Of a stretch of DNA of 64,000 bases, positions 45,664 to 54,974 are shown piece by piece. The notes beneath the pieces are model-generated. The model searched no databases. It saw nothing but the letters and a program-made list of their open reading frames with translations, and was not told the origin of the DNA. The DNA comes from Streptomyces kurssanovii (GTDB taxonomy: Bacteria; Actinomycetota; Actinomycetes; Streptomycetales; Streptomycetaceae), in contig NZ_BMTN01000006.1 of the NCBI RefSeq assembly GCF_014649695.1, positions 1 through 64,000 on the forward strand. Direction: 5' to 3'. Numbering within the stretch: the first letter of the stretch is position 1; each line of letters opens with the position of its first letter. The translations under genes and the position numbers were made by a program.

Positions 45664-46802
45664 CGGAGACGACGGTCGGCATCGGCGGTGCGGCGGAGAA
45701 CACCGACATGGTGCTCAACATCGGGCCCCAGCACCCTTCCACGCACGGCGTGCTGCGTCTTCGTCTGGTGCTCGACGGCGAGCGCATCCGGGAGGCGGAG
45801 CCGATCGTCGGCTATATGCACCGCGGCGCGGAGAAACTCTTCGAGGCCCGCGACTACCGGCAGATCGTGGTGCTCGCCAACCGGCACGACTGGCTGTCCG
45901 CGTTCTCCAACGAGCTCGGCGTCGTCATGGCCGTGGAGCGGATGCTCGGCATGGAGGTCCCGGAGCGCGCGGTGTGGTCCCGTACGCTCCTCGCCGAGCT
46001 GAACCGGGTCCTCAACCACCTGATGTTCCTCGGCTCCTATCCCCTGGAGCTGGGCGGCATCACGCCGGTCTTCCACGCGTTCCGCGAGCGTGAAGAGCTG
46101 CAGAGCGTGATGGAGGAGATCTCCGGCGGCAGGATGCACTACATGTTCAACCGGGTCGGCGGCCTCAAGGAGGACCTGCCCGCCGGCTGGCTCGGCCGTG
46201 CCCGGCACGCGGTCGCGGACGTCCGCTCCCGCATGGACGTGTACGACCGCCTCGTCCTCGGCAACGAGATCTTCCGCGGCCGGACGCGTGACGTGGGAGT
46301 GCTCGCCGCGGACGCCGTCCACGCCTTCGGCGTCAGCGGTCCCATCGCCCGCGCCTCCGGTGTGGACTTCGACCTGCGCCGGGACGAGCCCTACCTCGCC
46401 TACCCCGAACTGCAGGACACGCTCCGGGTGGTGACCCGTCAGGAGGGCGACTGCCTGGCCCGCTTCGAGGTGCTCCTCGATCAGACGCACAACGCGCTGG
46501 ACCTGGCGGACGCCTGCCTCGACCGGATCGCCGACCTGCCGCCCGGTCCGATCAACCAGCGGCTGCCGAAGGTCCTCAAGGCGCCCGAGGGCCACACGTA
46601 CGCCTGGACCGAGAACCCGCTCGGCATCAACGGCTACTACCTGGTCTCCAAGGGCGAGAAGACGCCCTACCGGCTCAAGCTCCGCTCGGCGTCCTACAAC
46701 AACATCCAGGCGCTCACGGTGCTGCTGCCCGGGACGCTGGTCGCCGACATGGTCGCCATCCTCGGGTCGCTCTTCTTCGTCGTCGGCGACATCGACAAGT
46801 AG
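45660..46802 (+). CDS. nuoD2: NADH dehydrogenase subunit D, stand-alone paralog
   Basis: The 380-residue protein is a NuoD/NDUFS2 family member with [22 protein letters not shown] at the start, [35 protein letters not shown] and the typical ending FFVVGDIDK. It lacks the N-terminal extension of canonical NuoD. No other nuo genes are nearby; S. coelicolor also has a lone nuoD2 apart from its main nuo operon. The Arg equivalent to NDUFS2 Arg85 is Arg55 in HRGAEKL. It is translationally coupled to the methyltransferase. Whether it joins complex I is unknown. It converges with the coiled-coil gene, 12 bp apart. Confidence 0.93.
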   Translation: MTETTVGIGGAAENTDMVLNIGPQHPSTHGVLRLRLVLDGERIREAEPIVGYMHRGAEKLFEARDYRQIVVLANRHDWLSAFSNELGVVMAVERMLGMEVPERAVWSRTLLAELNRVLNHLMFLGSYPLELGGITPVFHAFREREELQSVMEEISGGRMHYMFNRVGGLKEDLPAGWLGRARHAVADVRSRMDVYDRLVLGNEIFRGRTRDVGVLAADAVHAFGVSGPIARASGVDFDLRRDEPYLAYPELQDTLRVVTRQEGDCLARFEVLLDQTHNALDLADACLDRIADLPPGPINQRLPKVLKAPEGHTYAWTENPLGINGYYLVSKGEKTPYRLKLRSASYNNIQALTVLLPGTLVADMVAILGSLFFVVGDIDK

Positions 46803-46814
46803 CGCCCGCCGCTT

Positions 46815-47915
46815 TCAGGAGACGGCGTTGCGCAGCCCGGCGACGTCCATCTGCTCCGTCTCGTCGTGGGCGGTCAGGTCGATAACCTTGCCGACCGCGC
46901 GAGGGCCGCTGACGCGCTGGGCCGCGAGGGCCTCCTCGCCCACCACGTCCGCCAGGTCCTCGTGCTGGACCGCTTCGATCGCCTTCTGCGTGCCGGGCGC
47001 CTCGATGGCCCTCAGGGCGGCGGCGCCCTCGACGGCCTTGACGCCGTCGCCGGCCTCGGCACCGGACCCGGCCTCCGCCCCGGGGGACGTGCCGTCGTCC
47101 GTACCGCCGTTCGCCGCACCGCCCGTGCCGAAGAAGTCGAAGCCGCCCTCAGGGCGCTTCACGCGGGAACGCTGACCGTACGGAACGATCGCGGCGGCGG
47201 CGGGAACGGTCCGGCGGGCGGGGAGGGCGGACGACGGGCGTACGTGCTGCTCGGCCCCGGCGCCCGCCGCGTGCTTCCCCTGCGGCTCGTCCGCCTCACG
47301 GGAACGCTCCGCGAGGTCCCGTCGGCGCGCTTCCTCGACCGTGTGTCTTGCCTCCTGCGCCGCGGCGTTGCGTGACAGGTCCTCCAGCGCCTTGGCCGCA
47401 CGCAGATACATCGAGGGCGTCGGCGTGGAACCGGCGGGCGGCAGTGCCTTCGCCGGCGCGGCCGCCTCGATCGCAAGCTGCCTGCGGCCCTCGAGGGCGC
47501 TGGCCCGCTCCGTCTCCGCGTTCGCGTACCGGCGCAGCAGCGCCGCGTGCTCGCCCCGCAGCGCGGCGAGCTCGACCCGCTTGGCGCGCAGCCTCGCGTC
47601 GAGCTTCAGGCGCAGCTCGCGAGACTCCTCGACGTCCGTCTCGAGCTCCGCTATGCGTTCCTCGAACTTCCAATGGTCGCTGGCCCGGCCACGCGTCAGC
47701 TCGGCGACCCTGCGCCCGGCCCCGCGGTCCCAACTGCGCATGAGGACGGCACCGGTGACGGCGGCGGCCGCCGCGGCGGCGACCAGCACGCGGAGCGCCA
47801 CGGCATCGCCGACGAACCACGCGCCGGCGGCGCACAGAACCGACGCTCCGGCGACCGCCGAGGGAGGCAGCAGCTTGTGCAGGGGCGGGGAATGGCGGTG
47901 GCGTCCTCGTGGCAT
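46815..47915 (-). CDS. membrane-anchored coiled-coil protein
   Basis: The 366-residue protein has a basic N-terminus (MPRGRHRHSPPLHKLLPPS), two membrane helices at about 20-37 and 42-60, and a long heptad-rich coiled coil at about 75-150 (EERIAELETDVEESRELRLKLDARLRAKRVELAAL). The remainder is low-complexity, Ala/Glu/Gly-rich, with short helices to the end (VAGLRNAVS). No enzyme motif. The shape suggests a structural or scaffold role at the membrane, but this is inference. It is convergent with nuoD2 and separated from the OpuC genes by a hairpin. Confidence 0.78.
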   Translation of the reverse strand: MPRGRHRHSPPLHKLLPPSAVAGASVLCAAGAWFVGDAVALRVLVAAAAAAAVTGAVLMRSWDRGAGRRVAELTRGRASDHWKFEERIAELETDVEESRELRLKLDARLRAKRVELAALRGEHAALLRRYANAETERASALEGRRQLAIEAAAPAKALPPAGSTPTPSMYLRAAKALEDLSRNAAAQEARHTVEEARRRDLAERSREADEPQGKHAAGAGAEQHVRPSSALPARRTVPAAAAIVPYGQRSRVKRPEGGFDFFGTGGAANGGTDDGTSPGAEAGSGAEAGDGVKAVEGAAALRAIEAPGTQKAIEAVQHEDLADVVGEEALAAQRVSGPRAVGKVIDLTAHDETEQMDVAGLRNAVS

Positions 47916-47955
47916 GGCCCGAAATTTACCGTGCGTAGGCACTGAATGGGGCGTC

Positions 47956-47989
47956 GGCCCGGCAAATCTCTCGGAGAGAATGCCGGGCC
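47956..47989 (-). terminator. terminator hairpin downstream of the osmoprotectant-binding gene
   Basis: Outer arms GGCCCGGCA and TGCCGGGCC (9 bp) with an inner stem TCTCT/AGAGA around CGG form a two-part hairpin 10 bp after the stop at 47999. Confidence 0.7.
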
Positions 47990-47998
47990 CGGCGACCG

Positions 47999-48976
47999 CT
48001 ACTTCCGCAGCAGTCCCTCCGCCTCCAGATAGGCCTTCGCGACGTCCGCGGGCTTCGCGCGTTCCCCGTCCACCTTGCGGTTCAACTCGGCGAGATCCTC
48101 GGTGGTCAGGGCCTTGGTCAGCCCGGCGAGGACATCGGCGATCTCCGCGCCGCCGGCGTCCTTCGCATTGACGACCGGGAGAATGTTGTCCGCGTTCTGG
48201 AGCTTCTTGTCGTCCTCCAGGAGCACCAGGCCGTAGCTCTCGAGCGTGCCGTCGGTGGTGTAGGTGAGGACCATGTCGTCCTCGCCGTCCTTGACGGCCT
48301 GCTTGGCCTGCGGGGTCCCCACGCCCTTCGGGTCGATGCCCGCGACGTCGATGCCGTAGGTCTTCTTCAGACCCGGCGCGCAGAAGGGCCGCACCTCGCA
48401 CTCGTCGCCGGCCGCGATCTTCACCGGTCGCTTCGTCCTGCCGAGATCGCTGAGCGTCTTCAGTTTGTTCTTCTCGGCGAATTCCTTCGTCACGGCGAAG
48501 GCGTTCTGGTCGACGGCTTCTCCGACGGGCAGCACCTTCAGTCCGAGCGGCTCCGCGAGCTTGGTGAGCTCCTGAACGGTCGCGGTGACATCACCCGACG
48601 CGACGGGCTTCTCCTCCGGCGCCTTGGGGCCGTTGACCTTCGCGTTGAGGAATTCGGCGAGGGTCGCCGCGTATTCCGGTACGACGTCGATCTCGCCCTT
48701 CTCCAGGGACGGTTCGTACAACTCGCGGTTCTTCACGGTGGTGATCGACGTCTTGTAGCCGGCGTCGCCGAGCAGCTGTGCGTACAGCTCGGCGAGGACC
48801 TTCGACTCGGTGAACGCCGCGGCCCCGACGACCAGGGTGCCCTTCTTCCCCGAGCCGGTCCCCGGTGACGTTCCGGCGTTCTCCTGCTCGAGGGATTCAC
48901 CGCCGCACGCGGCGAGGGAACCCGTCAGGGCCACCACACCGAGTACCGCACCGGCGATGCGTGAGGTCTTGCTCAT
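47999..48976 (-). CDS. OpuC-type osmoprotectant-binding lipoprotein
   Basis: The 325-residue lipoprotein (lipobox LAACGG, Cys about residue 24) is the substrate-binding part of a glycine-betaine/carnitine/choline ABC importer. It has GTLVVGAAAFTESKVLAELYAQLL, ELYEPSLEKGEIDVVPEYAATLAEFL, and a type-II periplasmic-binding layout (OpuBC/OpuCC/ProX). The ATG at 48976 follows GGAGAACCTG. It is last of the minus-strand group, 64 bp after the first permease. The bound compound (betaine, choline or another) cannot be told. Confidence 0.92.
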   Translation of the reverse strand: MSKTSRIAGAVLGVVALTGSLAACGGESLEQENAGTSPGTGSGKKGTLVVGAAAFTESKVLAELYAQLLGDAGYKTSITTVKNRELYEPSLEKGEIDVVPEYAATLAEFLNAKVNGPKAPEEKPVASGDVTATVQELTKLAEPLGLKVLPVGEAVDQNAFAVTKEFAEKNKLKTLSDLGRTKRPVKIAAGDECEVRPFCAPGLKKTYGIDVAGIDPKGVGTPQAKQAVKDGEDDMVLTYTTDGTLESYGLVLLEDDKKLQNADNILPVVNAKDAGGAEIADVLAGLTKALTTEDLAELNRKVDGERAKPADVAKAYLEAEGLLRK

Positions 48977-49040
48977 CAGGTTCTCCGTCCACAGCGACAT
49001 GGGAAGCGAATCAGCGACACGAGTAGGTCGGCGCGTGCCG

Positions 49041-49721
49041 TCAGCCCGACGACGGCACGGTCCTGCGCAAGGGACTCAGCAGCCGGTCGGCGGCCACCAG
49101 AAGCCCTTCCACGACGAGGGCCAGCAGCGCCGCGAGCAGCGCCCCCGCGACCACCTGCGGGGTGTTGTACGTGTTGAACCCGGCGGTGATGATGCGGCCG
49201 AGGCCTCCCTGGCCGACCATCGAGGCGATCGTGGCCGTCGCCACGACCTGGACGGCGGCCGACCTCAGCCCGGTCATCAGCAGCGGATAGGCGAGGGGAA
49301 GCTCGACCCGCAGGAAGACCTGCCCGCCCGACATGCCCATCCCGCGCGCGGCCTCCACCACCGCCCGGTCGACCTCCCGCATGCCCACGTACGCGTTGGT
49401 CAGCAGCGGCGGCACGGCGAACAGCACCAGGGCGATGATGGTCGGCACATAGCCGGCGCTGCGCAGCGGCGTGAGCATGAACAGCGCGAGGACCGCGAAG
49501 ACCGGCACGGCCCGGCCCGCGTTGGAGATGTTGACCGCGAGCGCGCCGCCCTTGCCGATGTGCCCGAGCCACAGGGCGACGGGCAGCGCGATCGCACAGG
49601 CGAGGACGAGAGCGACACCGCTGACGTAGACATGTTCTCCGAGCCGGTGCCAGGCACCGCCCTCCCCGGACCAGTTGGCGCCGGTGGTGAGCCAGGTCCA
49701 CGCACCCGAGACCACACTCAT
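49041..49721 (-). CDS. OpuC-type osmoprotectant transporter permease
   Basis: The 226-residue permease has about five membrane helices. The EAA loop is VDRAVVEAARGMGMSGGQVFLRVELPLAYPLLMTGL, with the canonical Gly. It overlaps the preceding permease gene by 4 bp (ATGA, 49718-49721), so the two make a heterodimeric channel. Confidence 0.9.
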   Translation of the reverse strand: MSVVSGAWTWLTTGANWSGEGGAWHRLGEHVYVSGVALVLACAIALPVALWLGHIGKGGALAVNISNAGRAVPVFAVLALFMLTPLRSAGYVPTIIALVLFAVPPLLTNAYVGMREVDRAVVEAARGMGMSGGQVFLRVELPLAYPLLMTGLRSAAVQVVATATIASMVGQGGLGRIITAGFNTYNTPQVVAGALLAALLALVVEGLLVAADRLLSPLRRTVPSSG

Positions 49722-50434
49722 CGGACCTTCACCTCCGCCGTCCGTACGCGGGTCCAGGGGGTGAGCAGCCGCTGCACGCCGAGCAGCAGCAGATCGGCGA
49801 CGGCCGCCAGCAGCACGCACAGCACGGACGCGGTGAGCACCTGGGCCTTGAACGTGGTCTGCACGCCGTCGTCGATCAGATTGCCGAGGCCGCCCTTGCC
49901 GACGAGCGCACCCACCGTCGTCAGCGCGATCGTCGACACGGTCGCGATCCGGATTCCCGCCATCAAGGCCGGCAGGGCCAGCGGCAGTTCCACCTCCCAC
50001 AGCAGGCGCGCGGGGCCGTAGCCCATGCCGCGGGCGGCCTCACGCGCCTCCGCCGGGACCGCTTCGAGGCCGGCCATGATGTTCCGCACGAGGATGGTGA
50101 GGGAGTAGAGGACGAGCCCCGTCACCACCAGGGCGGCGGACAGCCCGAAGAACGGCAGCAGCAGCGAGAACATGGCGAGCGAGGGAATCGTGTAGAGCAG
50201 CGTGGTGAGCCCCAGCACGGGTCCCGCGAACCGCGGCCTGGCACGGGCGAGCAGCGCCAGCGGGAAGGCCACCGCCACCCCGATCAGTACCGACGCGACG
50301 GTGATCCAGACGTGCTGGACCGTCGCTTCGGTCAACTCCTGGCTGCGGGAGCGGATGTACTCGCCGCAGATCCAGTCGTTCGCCGCGAGACAGCTCCCCG
50401 CCGCCCGCTCCGTGCCCGCCCACCCCGTACTCAT
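49718..50434 (-). CDS. OpuC-type osmoprotectant transporter permease
   Basis: The 238-residue permease has a hydrophilic N-terminus of about 40 residues (MSTGWAGTERAAGSCLAAND...), then about five helices and an EAA loop VPAEAREAARGMGYGPARLLWEVELPLALPALMAGI. The ATG at 50434 follows GGAGGTGGGAG by 4 bases. First gene of the minus-strand opuC group; it diverges from the ATPase gene across 129 bp that must carry both promoters. Confidence 0.9.
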   Translation of the reverse strand: MSTGWAGTERAAGSCLAANDWICGEYIRSRSQELTEATVQHVWITVASVLIGVAVAFPLALLARARPRFAGPVLGLTTLLYTIPSLAMFSLLLPFFGLSAALVVTGLVLYSLTILVRNIMAGLEAVPAEAREAARGMGYGPARLLWEVELPLALPALMAGIRIATVSTIALTTVGALVGKGGLGNLIDDGVQTTFKAQVLTASVLCVLLAAVADLLLLGVQRLLTPWTRVRTAEVKVR

Positions 50435-50563
50435 CCACTCCCACCTCCCCCGCGACCGCCGAACGTATGTCTGGTGACCATAACCCTGGCCACCGACAAC
50501 CTCCCGGAACGGCCACATTGCAGCAACATGGCTTTCACACAGCACCCGTCACAATGGGGAGTC

Positions 50564-51736
50564 ATGATCCGGTTCGAGCACGTCACCAAGCGGTACCCGG
50601 ACGGCACCACGGCCGTCGACGATCTCTCCTTCGAGGTCGCGGAGGGTGAACTGGTCACGCTCGTCGGACCGTCCGGCTGCGGCAAGACCACCACCATGAA
50701 GATGGTCAACCGCCTCATCGAACCGAGCAGCGGACAGATCTTCGTGGACGGCCGGGACATCGCCGGTACGGACCCGGTCGAACTGCGCCGCCGTATCGGT
50801 TATGTGATCCAGCAGGTCGGCCTCTTCCCGCACCGGACGGTCCTGGAGAACACCGCCACCGTCCCCCGACTCCTCGGCGTCAAGCGGTCCGCCGGCCGGG
50901 CACGCGCCGCCGAACTCCTCGAACTGGTGGGCCTCGACCCGTCCGTGTACGGCGACCGCTACCCGGAGCAGCTGTCGGGCGGACAGCGCCAGCGCGTCGG
51001 CGTCGCCAGGGCACTGGCCGCCGACCCGCCCGTGCTGCTGATGGACGAGCCCTTCGGCGCGGTCGACCCCGTGGTGCGCGAGCATCTGCAGAACGAGTTC
51101 TTGAAGCTCCAGGCCCAGGTCCGCAAGACGGTCCTGTTCGTCACCCACGACATCGAGGAGGCCGTGCGCCTCGGGGACCGCATCGCCGTCTACGGACAGG
51201 GGCGTATCGAGCAGTTCGACGCCCCCGCCGCCGTCCTCGGAGCCCCCGCCACCCCGTACGTGGCCGAGTTCGTCGGCGCGGACCGCGGGCTCAAGCGGCT
51301 GTCCGTCACCCCCATCGAGCCCGCGGACCTGGAGCAGCCGCCGGTCGTCCACCTCGACGATCCGCTCCCCCGCGACCTCGGCGCCCGCTGGGCCGTCGTC
51401 CTGGACGGCGAGGAGAACCTGCACGGCTGGATCTCCGCGGAAGGAGCCCGGCAGAGCGGTTCGGTGCGCGACCACGCCCGCCGTATGGAGGCCTGGCTGC
51501 CGGTGGGCGCCTCGCTCAAGCAGGCGTTCTCCACGATGCTCCAGCACGACGCGGGCTGGATAGCGGTGATCGACGAGGAGGAGACCGGGCGGTTCCTCGG
51601 GGTCCTCACACCGGCCCGCCTGCACGAGGCACTGCGGCGCTCGATCGACGCGGACGCCCAGGACATCGCGCGTGCGGAGGTGGCCCTGGAGTCCATCGCG
51701 AGCGTCCCGCCGGCGGGCCCCGTCACGAAGGACTGA
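50564..51736 (+). CDS. OpuC-type osmoprotectant transporter ATPase with CBS domains
   Basis: The 390-residue ATPase has Walker A GPSGCGKTT (about residues 36-44), signature LSGGQRQR, Walker B VLLMDEPFGAVDP, and a switch His in FVTHDIEEA. The C-terminal part (about 245-385) has CBS-domain-like text (LKQAFSTMLQHDAGWIAVIDEEETGRFLGVLT), which in this family senses ionic strength to switch transport. It is unusual in being divergent from the permease genes. Its end overlaps the convergent esterase by 14 bp. No clear ribosome binding site precedes the ATG; the spacing suggests a leaderless or weak start. Confidence 0.92.
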   Translation: MIRFEHVTKRYPDGTTAVDDLSFEVAEGELVTLVGPSGCGKTTTMKMVNRLIEPSSGQIFVDGRDIAGTDPVELRRRIGYVIQQVGLFPHRTVLENTATVPRLLGVKRSAGRARAAELLELVGLDPSVYGDRYPEQLSGGQRQRVGVARALAADPPVLLMDEPFGAVDPVVREHLQNEFLKLQAQVRKTVLFVTHDIEEAVRLGDRIAVYGQGRIEQFDAPAAVLGAPATPYVAEFVGADRGLKRLSVTPIEPADLEQPPVVHLDDPLPRDLGARWAVVLDGEENLHGWISAEGARQSGSVRDHARRMEAWLPVGASLKQAFSTMLQHDAGWIAVIDEEETGRFLGVLTPARLHEALRRSIDADAQDIARAEVALESIASVPPAGPVTKD

Positions 51737-52832
51737 GCCGGCCGGCCAGCCACTGAAGGGCCGGCGGGATCTCGCGCCGCCAGGTGTTGAAGTTGTGCCC
51801 GCCGCTGTCGAGGACGATCGACGACACCCGCGCCGGCGCCTTCACCTTCTTGACGAAGGCGCGCGTGCCCGCCAGGTTGCCTTCCCCCTGCCGGGAGGTG
51901 GTGACCAGGAACGACGAACGGCCCTGCGGCAGATGGTCCAGGCTCCACAGCAGGTCGGCCCGCTTGCGCTCCCGGTCGTCGCCGTGGAACAGGTCACCGG
52001 TCGTCGGGTCCTCGGCCGCCTTGTAGTACGCCGAGAGCCCGACACCCGCCGAGAACCGCTCCGGATGATGCAGCGCGATCTTCAAAGCGCAGTAGCCGCC
52101 CGTGGAGTTGCCCATGAAACCCCAGTTGCGCGCGTGGGTCCCCACCCGGTAGGTCTCGGACACGGCCCTCGGCAGGTCCTCGGCGAAGAACGTCTCCGTC
52201 TTCGGTCCCCCGGGCACGTCCACGCATTCGGTGTCCCGTGGCGGCGCCACCGTCGGCCGCAGCATCACCAGGACCATCGGCTGCATCCGCCCCTCCTTGG
52301 CCTGCTCGTACGCGGTCCTTGGGTATTTCAGGCCCTTGAGCAGGTTCTCCGCGGTGCCCGGGTACCCGGTCAGCACGACGGCCGCCGGAAACGTCCGCTC
52401 CCGGTGCTCCGCATGGAAGTACTCCGGCGGCAGATAGACGTACGCGGGGCTGTCGATCCCCGACTTCGCCCCGGACACGACCACCTTGTGTATCTGGCCG
52501 CCCGTCTCCGGGCGGGACGCGCCCGGCACGCCGGGCCTCTGCTTCTCGACGACTCTCAGGTGCGTGCCCTGCGAGTGGTCCACGACCACGCCCATGTCCT
52601 GCTGCTGCCCGAAGAGATCGGCCCAGGAGCCGTAGAACAGGAAGGAGTTGTTGGCCGCGAGCCCGACCGCGGCGAACAGCGACAGCTGCGTGGCGAGCAA
52701 CAGACCGACACGCCCCGCCACGGCACGCGGCCCGCGGTGCGCCAGTCGCGGCCACAGCCACACCGTGGCGGCGAACAGCAGCACGGCCGCCGCGGCGGCC
52801 AAAACCAGGACTTTGTTACTGGTCAGACCCAT
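51723..52832 (-). CDS. membrane-anchored alpha/beta-hydrolase (esterase D/mycolyltransferase-like)
   Basis: The 369-residue protein has two or three N-terminal membrane helices (VLVLAAAAAVLLFAATVWLW at about 8-27 and LLLATQLSLFAAVGLAANNSF at about 48-68) and an external hydrolase domain. The nucleophile elbow is GFMGNSTGGYCAL, with SSIVLDSGGHNFNTW supplying the likely Asp/His. The family includes Streptomyces homologs of mycobacterial antigen 85. Substrate unknown; the envelope location fits the neighbouring lysyltransferase. The ATG at 52832 is chosen because it starts the first helix. It is divergent from the MprF-like gene across 144 bp. Confidence 0.87.
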   Translation of the reverse strand: MGLTSNKVLVLAAAAAVLLFAATVWLWPRLAHRGPRAVAGRVGLLLATQLSLFAAVGLAANNSFLFYGSWADLFGQQQDMGVVVDHSQGTHLRVVEKQRPGVPGASRPETGGQIHKVVVSGAKSGIDSPAYVYLPPEYFHAEHRERTFPAAVVLTGYPGTAENLLKGLKYPRTAYEQAKEGRMQPMVLVMLRPTVAPPRDTECVDVPGGPKTETFFAEDLPRAVSETYRVGTHARNWGFMGNSTGGYCALKIALHHPERFSAGVGLSAYYKAAEDPTTGDLFHGDDRERKRADLLWSLDHLPQGRSSFLVTTSRQGEGNLAGTRAFVKKVKAPARVSSIVLDSGGHNFNTWRREIPPALQWLAGRLSPS

Positions 52833-52976
52833 GACTCGGGTGTGCCTTCCGTGTCGACGAATTCCGGATGAGGATGAACCCGCCTCCCCGAAGTCCCGTC
52901 CTAGAGAACGCAAATCGTCCGGGCCGACCGACCTGAGGCCTTGGGCACGGGATCTCATCCGAAATCACGGGAAGCG

Positions 52977-54812
52977 ATGTCTGCAACGGTAGATGGGGAC
53001 AAATCAGGATCGGTTCCGAATCGGGTGCGCCGCCTGCTGCACGGCCCACGGCCCGAGACGGTCCCGGCCCTCGTCGGCACGGCCTGCACGTTCGTCGGTC
53101 TGATCGATATCGGGGCCGGGATCTTCCCGCGTTTCCGGCACAGCCGGATGCACACGATCGCCGAGGTACTGCCGGGCGCCACCGGCCCGTTCGCCGCCGC
53201 GCTCTCGCTGAGCGCGGGCATGCTGCTGCTCCTGCTGGCACACGGGATCAAGCGCCACAAGCGCCGGGCATGGCGGGCGGCCGTCGTGCTGCTGCCGGCC
53301 GGGGCAGTCGCGCAGTTCGTCTACCGGCACTCCGTCATCGGCGTGCTGCTCTCCCTCGCGCTGCTCGCACTGCTGCTGCGCCACCGGGGCGAGTTCGCCG
53401 CCCTGCCCGACCCGCGCAGCCGCTGGCGGGCGCTCGCCAACTTCGTGTCGATGGGCGCCGGTTCGCTCGTCATCGGCCTGGTGGTCGTCAGCGCACACCC
53501 CGGCCGGGTCGTCGGCGACCCGGGCCTCACCGACCGCCTCGAGCACGTCATCTACGGGCTCTTCGGCTTCGAGGGCCCCATCGATTACACCGAAGGAGTC
53601 TCCTGGACCGTCGGCTACTGCCTCGGCGCACTCGGCCTGCTGACCGCCGTCACCACCATCTACCTCGCCTTCCGTCCCGAGCACCCCGCCGCCCGCCTCA
53701 CCGAGGACGACGAGCGCCGGCTGCGGGACCTGCTCGCCGTCCACGGCGGGCGTGACTCGCTCGGCCACTTCGCGCTCCGCCGCGACAAGGGCGTCGTCTT
53801 CTCCCCCAGCGGCAAGGCCGCCGTCTGCTACCGCGTCGTGTCCGGCGTGATGCTCGCGAGCGGCGACCCGATCGGCGACGTCGAGGCCTGGCCCGGCGCC
53901 ATCGAACGCTTCATGGACGAGGCGAAGGCCCACTCCTGGACGCCCGCGGTGATGGGCTGCTCGGAGACGGGCGGCGAGGTCTGGACCCGCGAGACCGGCC
54001 TCGACGCCCTGGAACTCGGGGACGAGGCGGTGGTGGATGTCGCGGATTTCTCCCTCACCGGGCGCGCCATGCGGAACGTGCGCCAGATGGTGAAGCGCAT
54101 CGAGCGGGGCGGCTACCGCACCCGCGTACGCCGCGCCCGTGATCTCACCGACGACGAGGTCCGGCAGATCCGCCGCGCCGCCGCCGACTGGCGCGGCACC
54201 GACACCGAACGCGGCTTCTCCATGGCGCTCGGGCGCATCGGCGACCCCACCGACGGCGACGCCGTGATAGCCACCGCCCACAAGGCCGACGAGAGCGGGG
54301 CGTCCCCGTACGGCGACCTGAAGGCCGTCATCCACTTCGTCCCGTGGGGCACGGACGGTATGTCGCTGGAGCTGATGCGCCGCGACCGGTCCGCCGACCC
54401 GGGCATGAACGAGCTCCTGATCGTCGCCGCCCTCCAGGCGGCGCCCGGGCTGGGCGTGGAACGGGTGTCGCTCAACTTCGCGATGTTCCGGTCGGCACTG
54501 GCCAGGGGCGAGAAGATCGGGGCCGGACCGGTGCTGCGGCTCTGGCGCGGGCTGCTCGTGTTCCTCTCCCGCTGGTTCCAGATCGAGTCGCTGTACAAGT
54601 TCAACGCCAAGTTCCGGCCCCGCTGGGAACCCCGGTTCGTGGTCTTCCCCGCCACCCGCGACCTGCCCCGTATCGGCTTCGCCGCGATGCAGGCCGAGGG
54701 ATTCGTCAATCTCTCGCTGCCGCGCCCCTTCGCCCGTCGGCGCACCCGGGTGCCGCGCCCCTGCGCCCATCTGCCGGCCCGGCCGGAACCGCGCGAGGCC
54801 CGCGCGGCATGA
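52977..54812 (+). CDS. MprF/LysX-like bifunctional membrane protein (phosphatidylglycerol lysyltransferase type)
   Basis: The 611-residue protein has six or seven membrane helices up to about residue 235 and a C-terminal DUF2156/GNAT-like domain (about 255-590: HFALRRDKGVVFSPSGKAAVCYRVV, AVMGCSETGGEVW, GFSMALGRIGDP, YGDLKAVIHFVPWGTDGMSLELMRRDRSADPGMNELLIV). This is the flippase-plus-lysyl-transferase layout of MprF, which adds lysine to phosphatidylglycerol and weakens cationic antimicrobials. The lysyl-tRNA synthetase domain fused in mycobacterial LysX is absent. The S. coelicolor ortholog has been listed among SigE targets; I could not locate a convincing SigE promoter here. Confidence 0.88.
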   Translation: MSATVDGDKSGSVPNRVRRLLHGPRPETVPALVGTACTFVGLIDIGAGIFPRFRHSRMHTIAEVLPGATGPFAAALSLSAGMLLLLLAHGIKRHKRRAWRAAVVLLPAGAVAQFVYRHSVIGVLLSLALLALLLRHRGEFAALPDPRSRWRALANFVSMGAGSLVIGLVVVSAHPGRVVGDPGLTDRLEHVIYGLFGFEGPIDYTEGVSWTVGYCLGALGLLTAVTTIYLAFRPEHPAARLTEDDERRLRDLLAVHGGRDSLGHFALRRDKGVVFSPSGKAAVCYRVVSGVMLASGDPIGDVEAWPGAIERFMDEAKAHSWTPAVMGCSETGGEVWTRETGLDALELGDEAVVDVADFSLTGRAMRNVRQMVKRIERGGYRTRVRRARDLTDDEVRQIRRAAADWRGTDTERGFSMALGRIGDPTDGDAVIATAHKADESGASPYGDLKAVIHFVPWGTDGMSLELMRRDRSADPGMNELLIVAALQAAPGLGVERVSLNFAMFRSALARGEKIGAGPVLRLWRGLLVFLSRWFQIESLYKFNAKFRPRWEPRFVVFPATRDLPRIGFAAMQAEGFVNLSLPRPFARRRTRVPRPCAHLPARPEPREARAA

Positions 54813-54961
54813 CCGGGTCCGCCCCGTGCGTCACCGCCCCGGCGGGGGCCGTGGACGCCCGGGTGCGGCACGAGCACGGCTCGAGCCCGCCCACGGCGCC
54901 GCACAGGTCCCGCACGAGCCGCACCCGGCCACGAGTGGCATGGGCGTGGTCCGTACGGGCC

Positions 54962-54967
54962 TAGGCT
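54962..54967 (+). promoter_or_regulatory. -10 element of a leaderless folP promoter
   Basis: TAGGCT is followed by 7 bases and then the folP ATG; no Shine-Dalgarno is present. Confidence 0.5.
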
Positions 54968-54974
54968 GGGTTCC

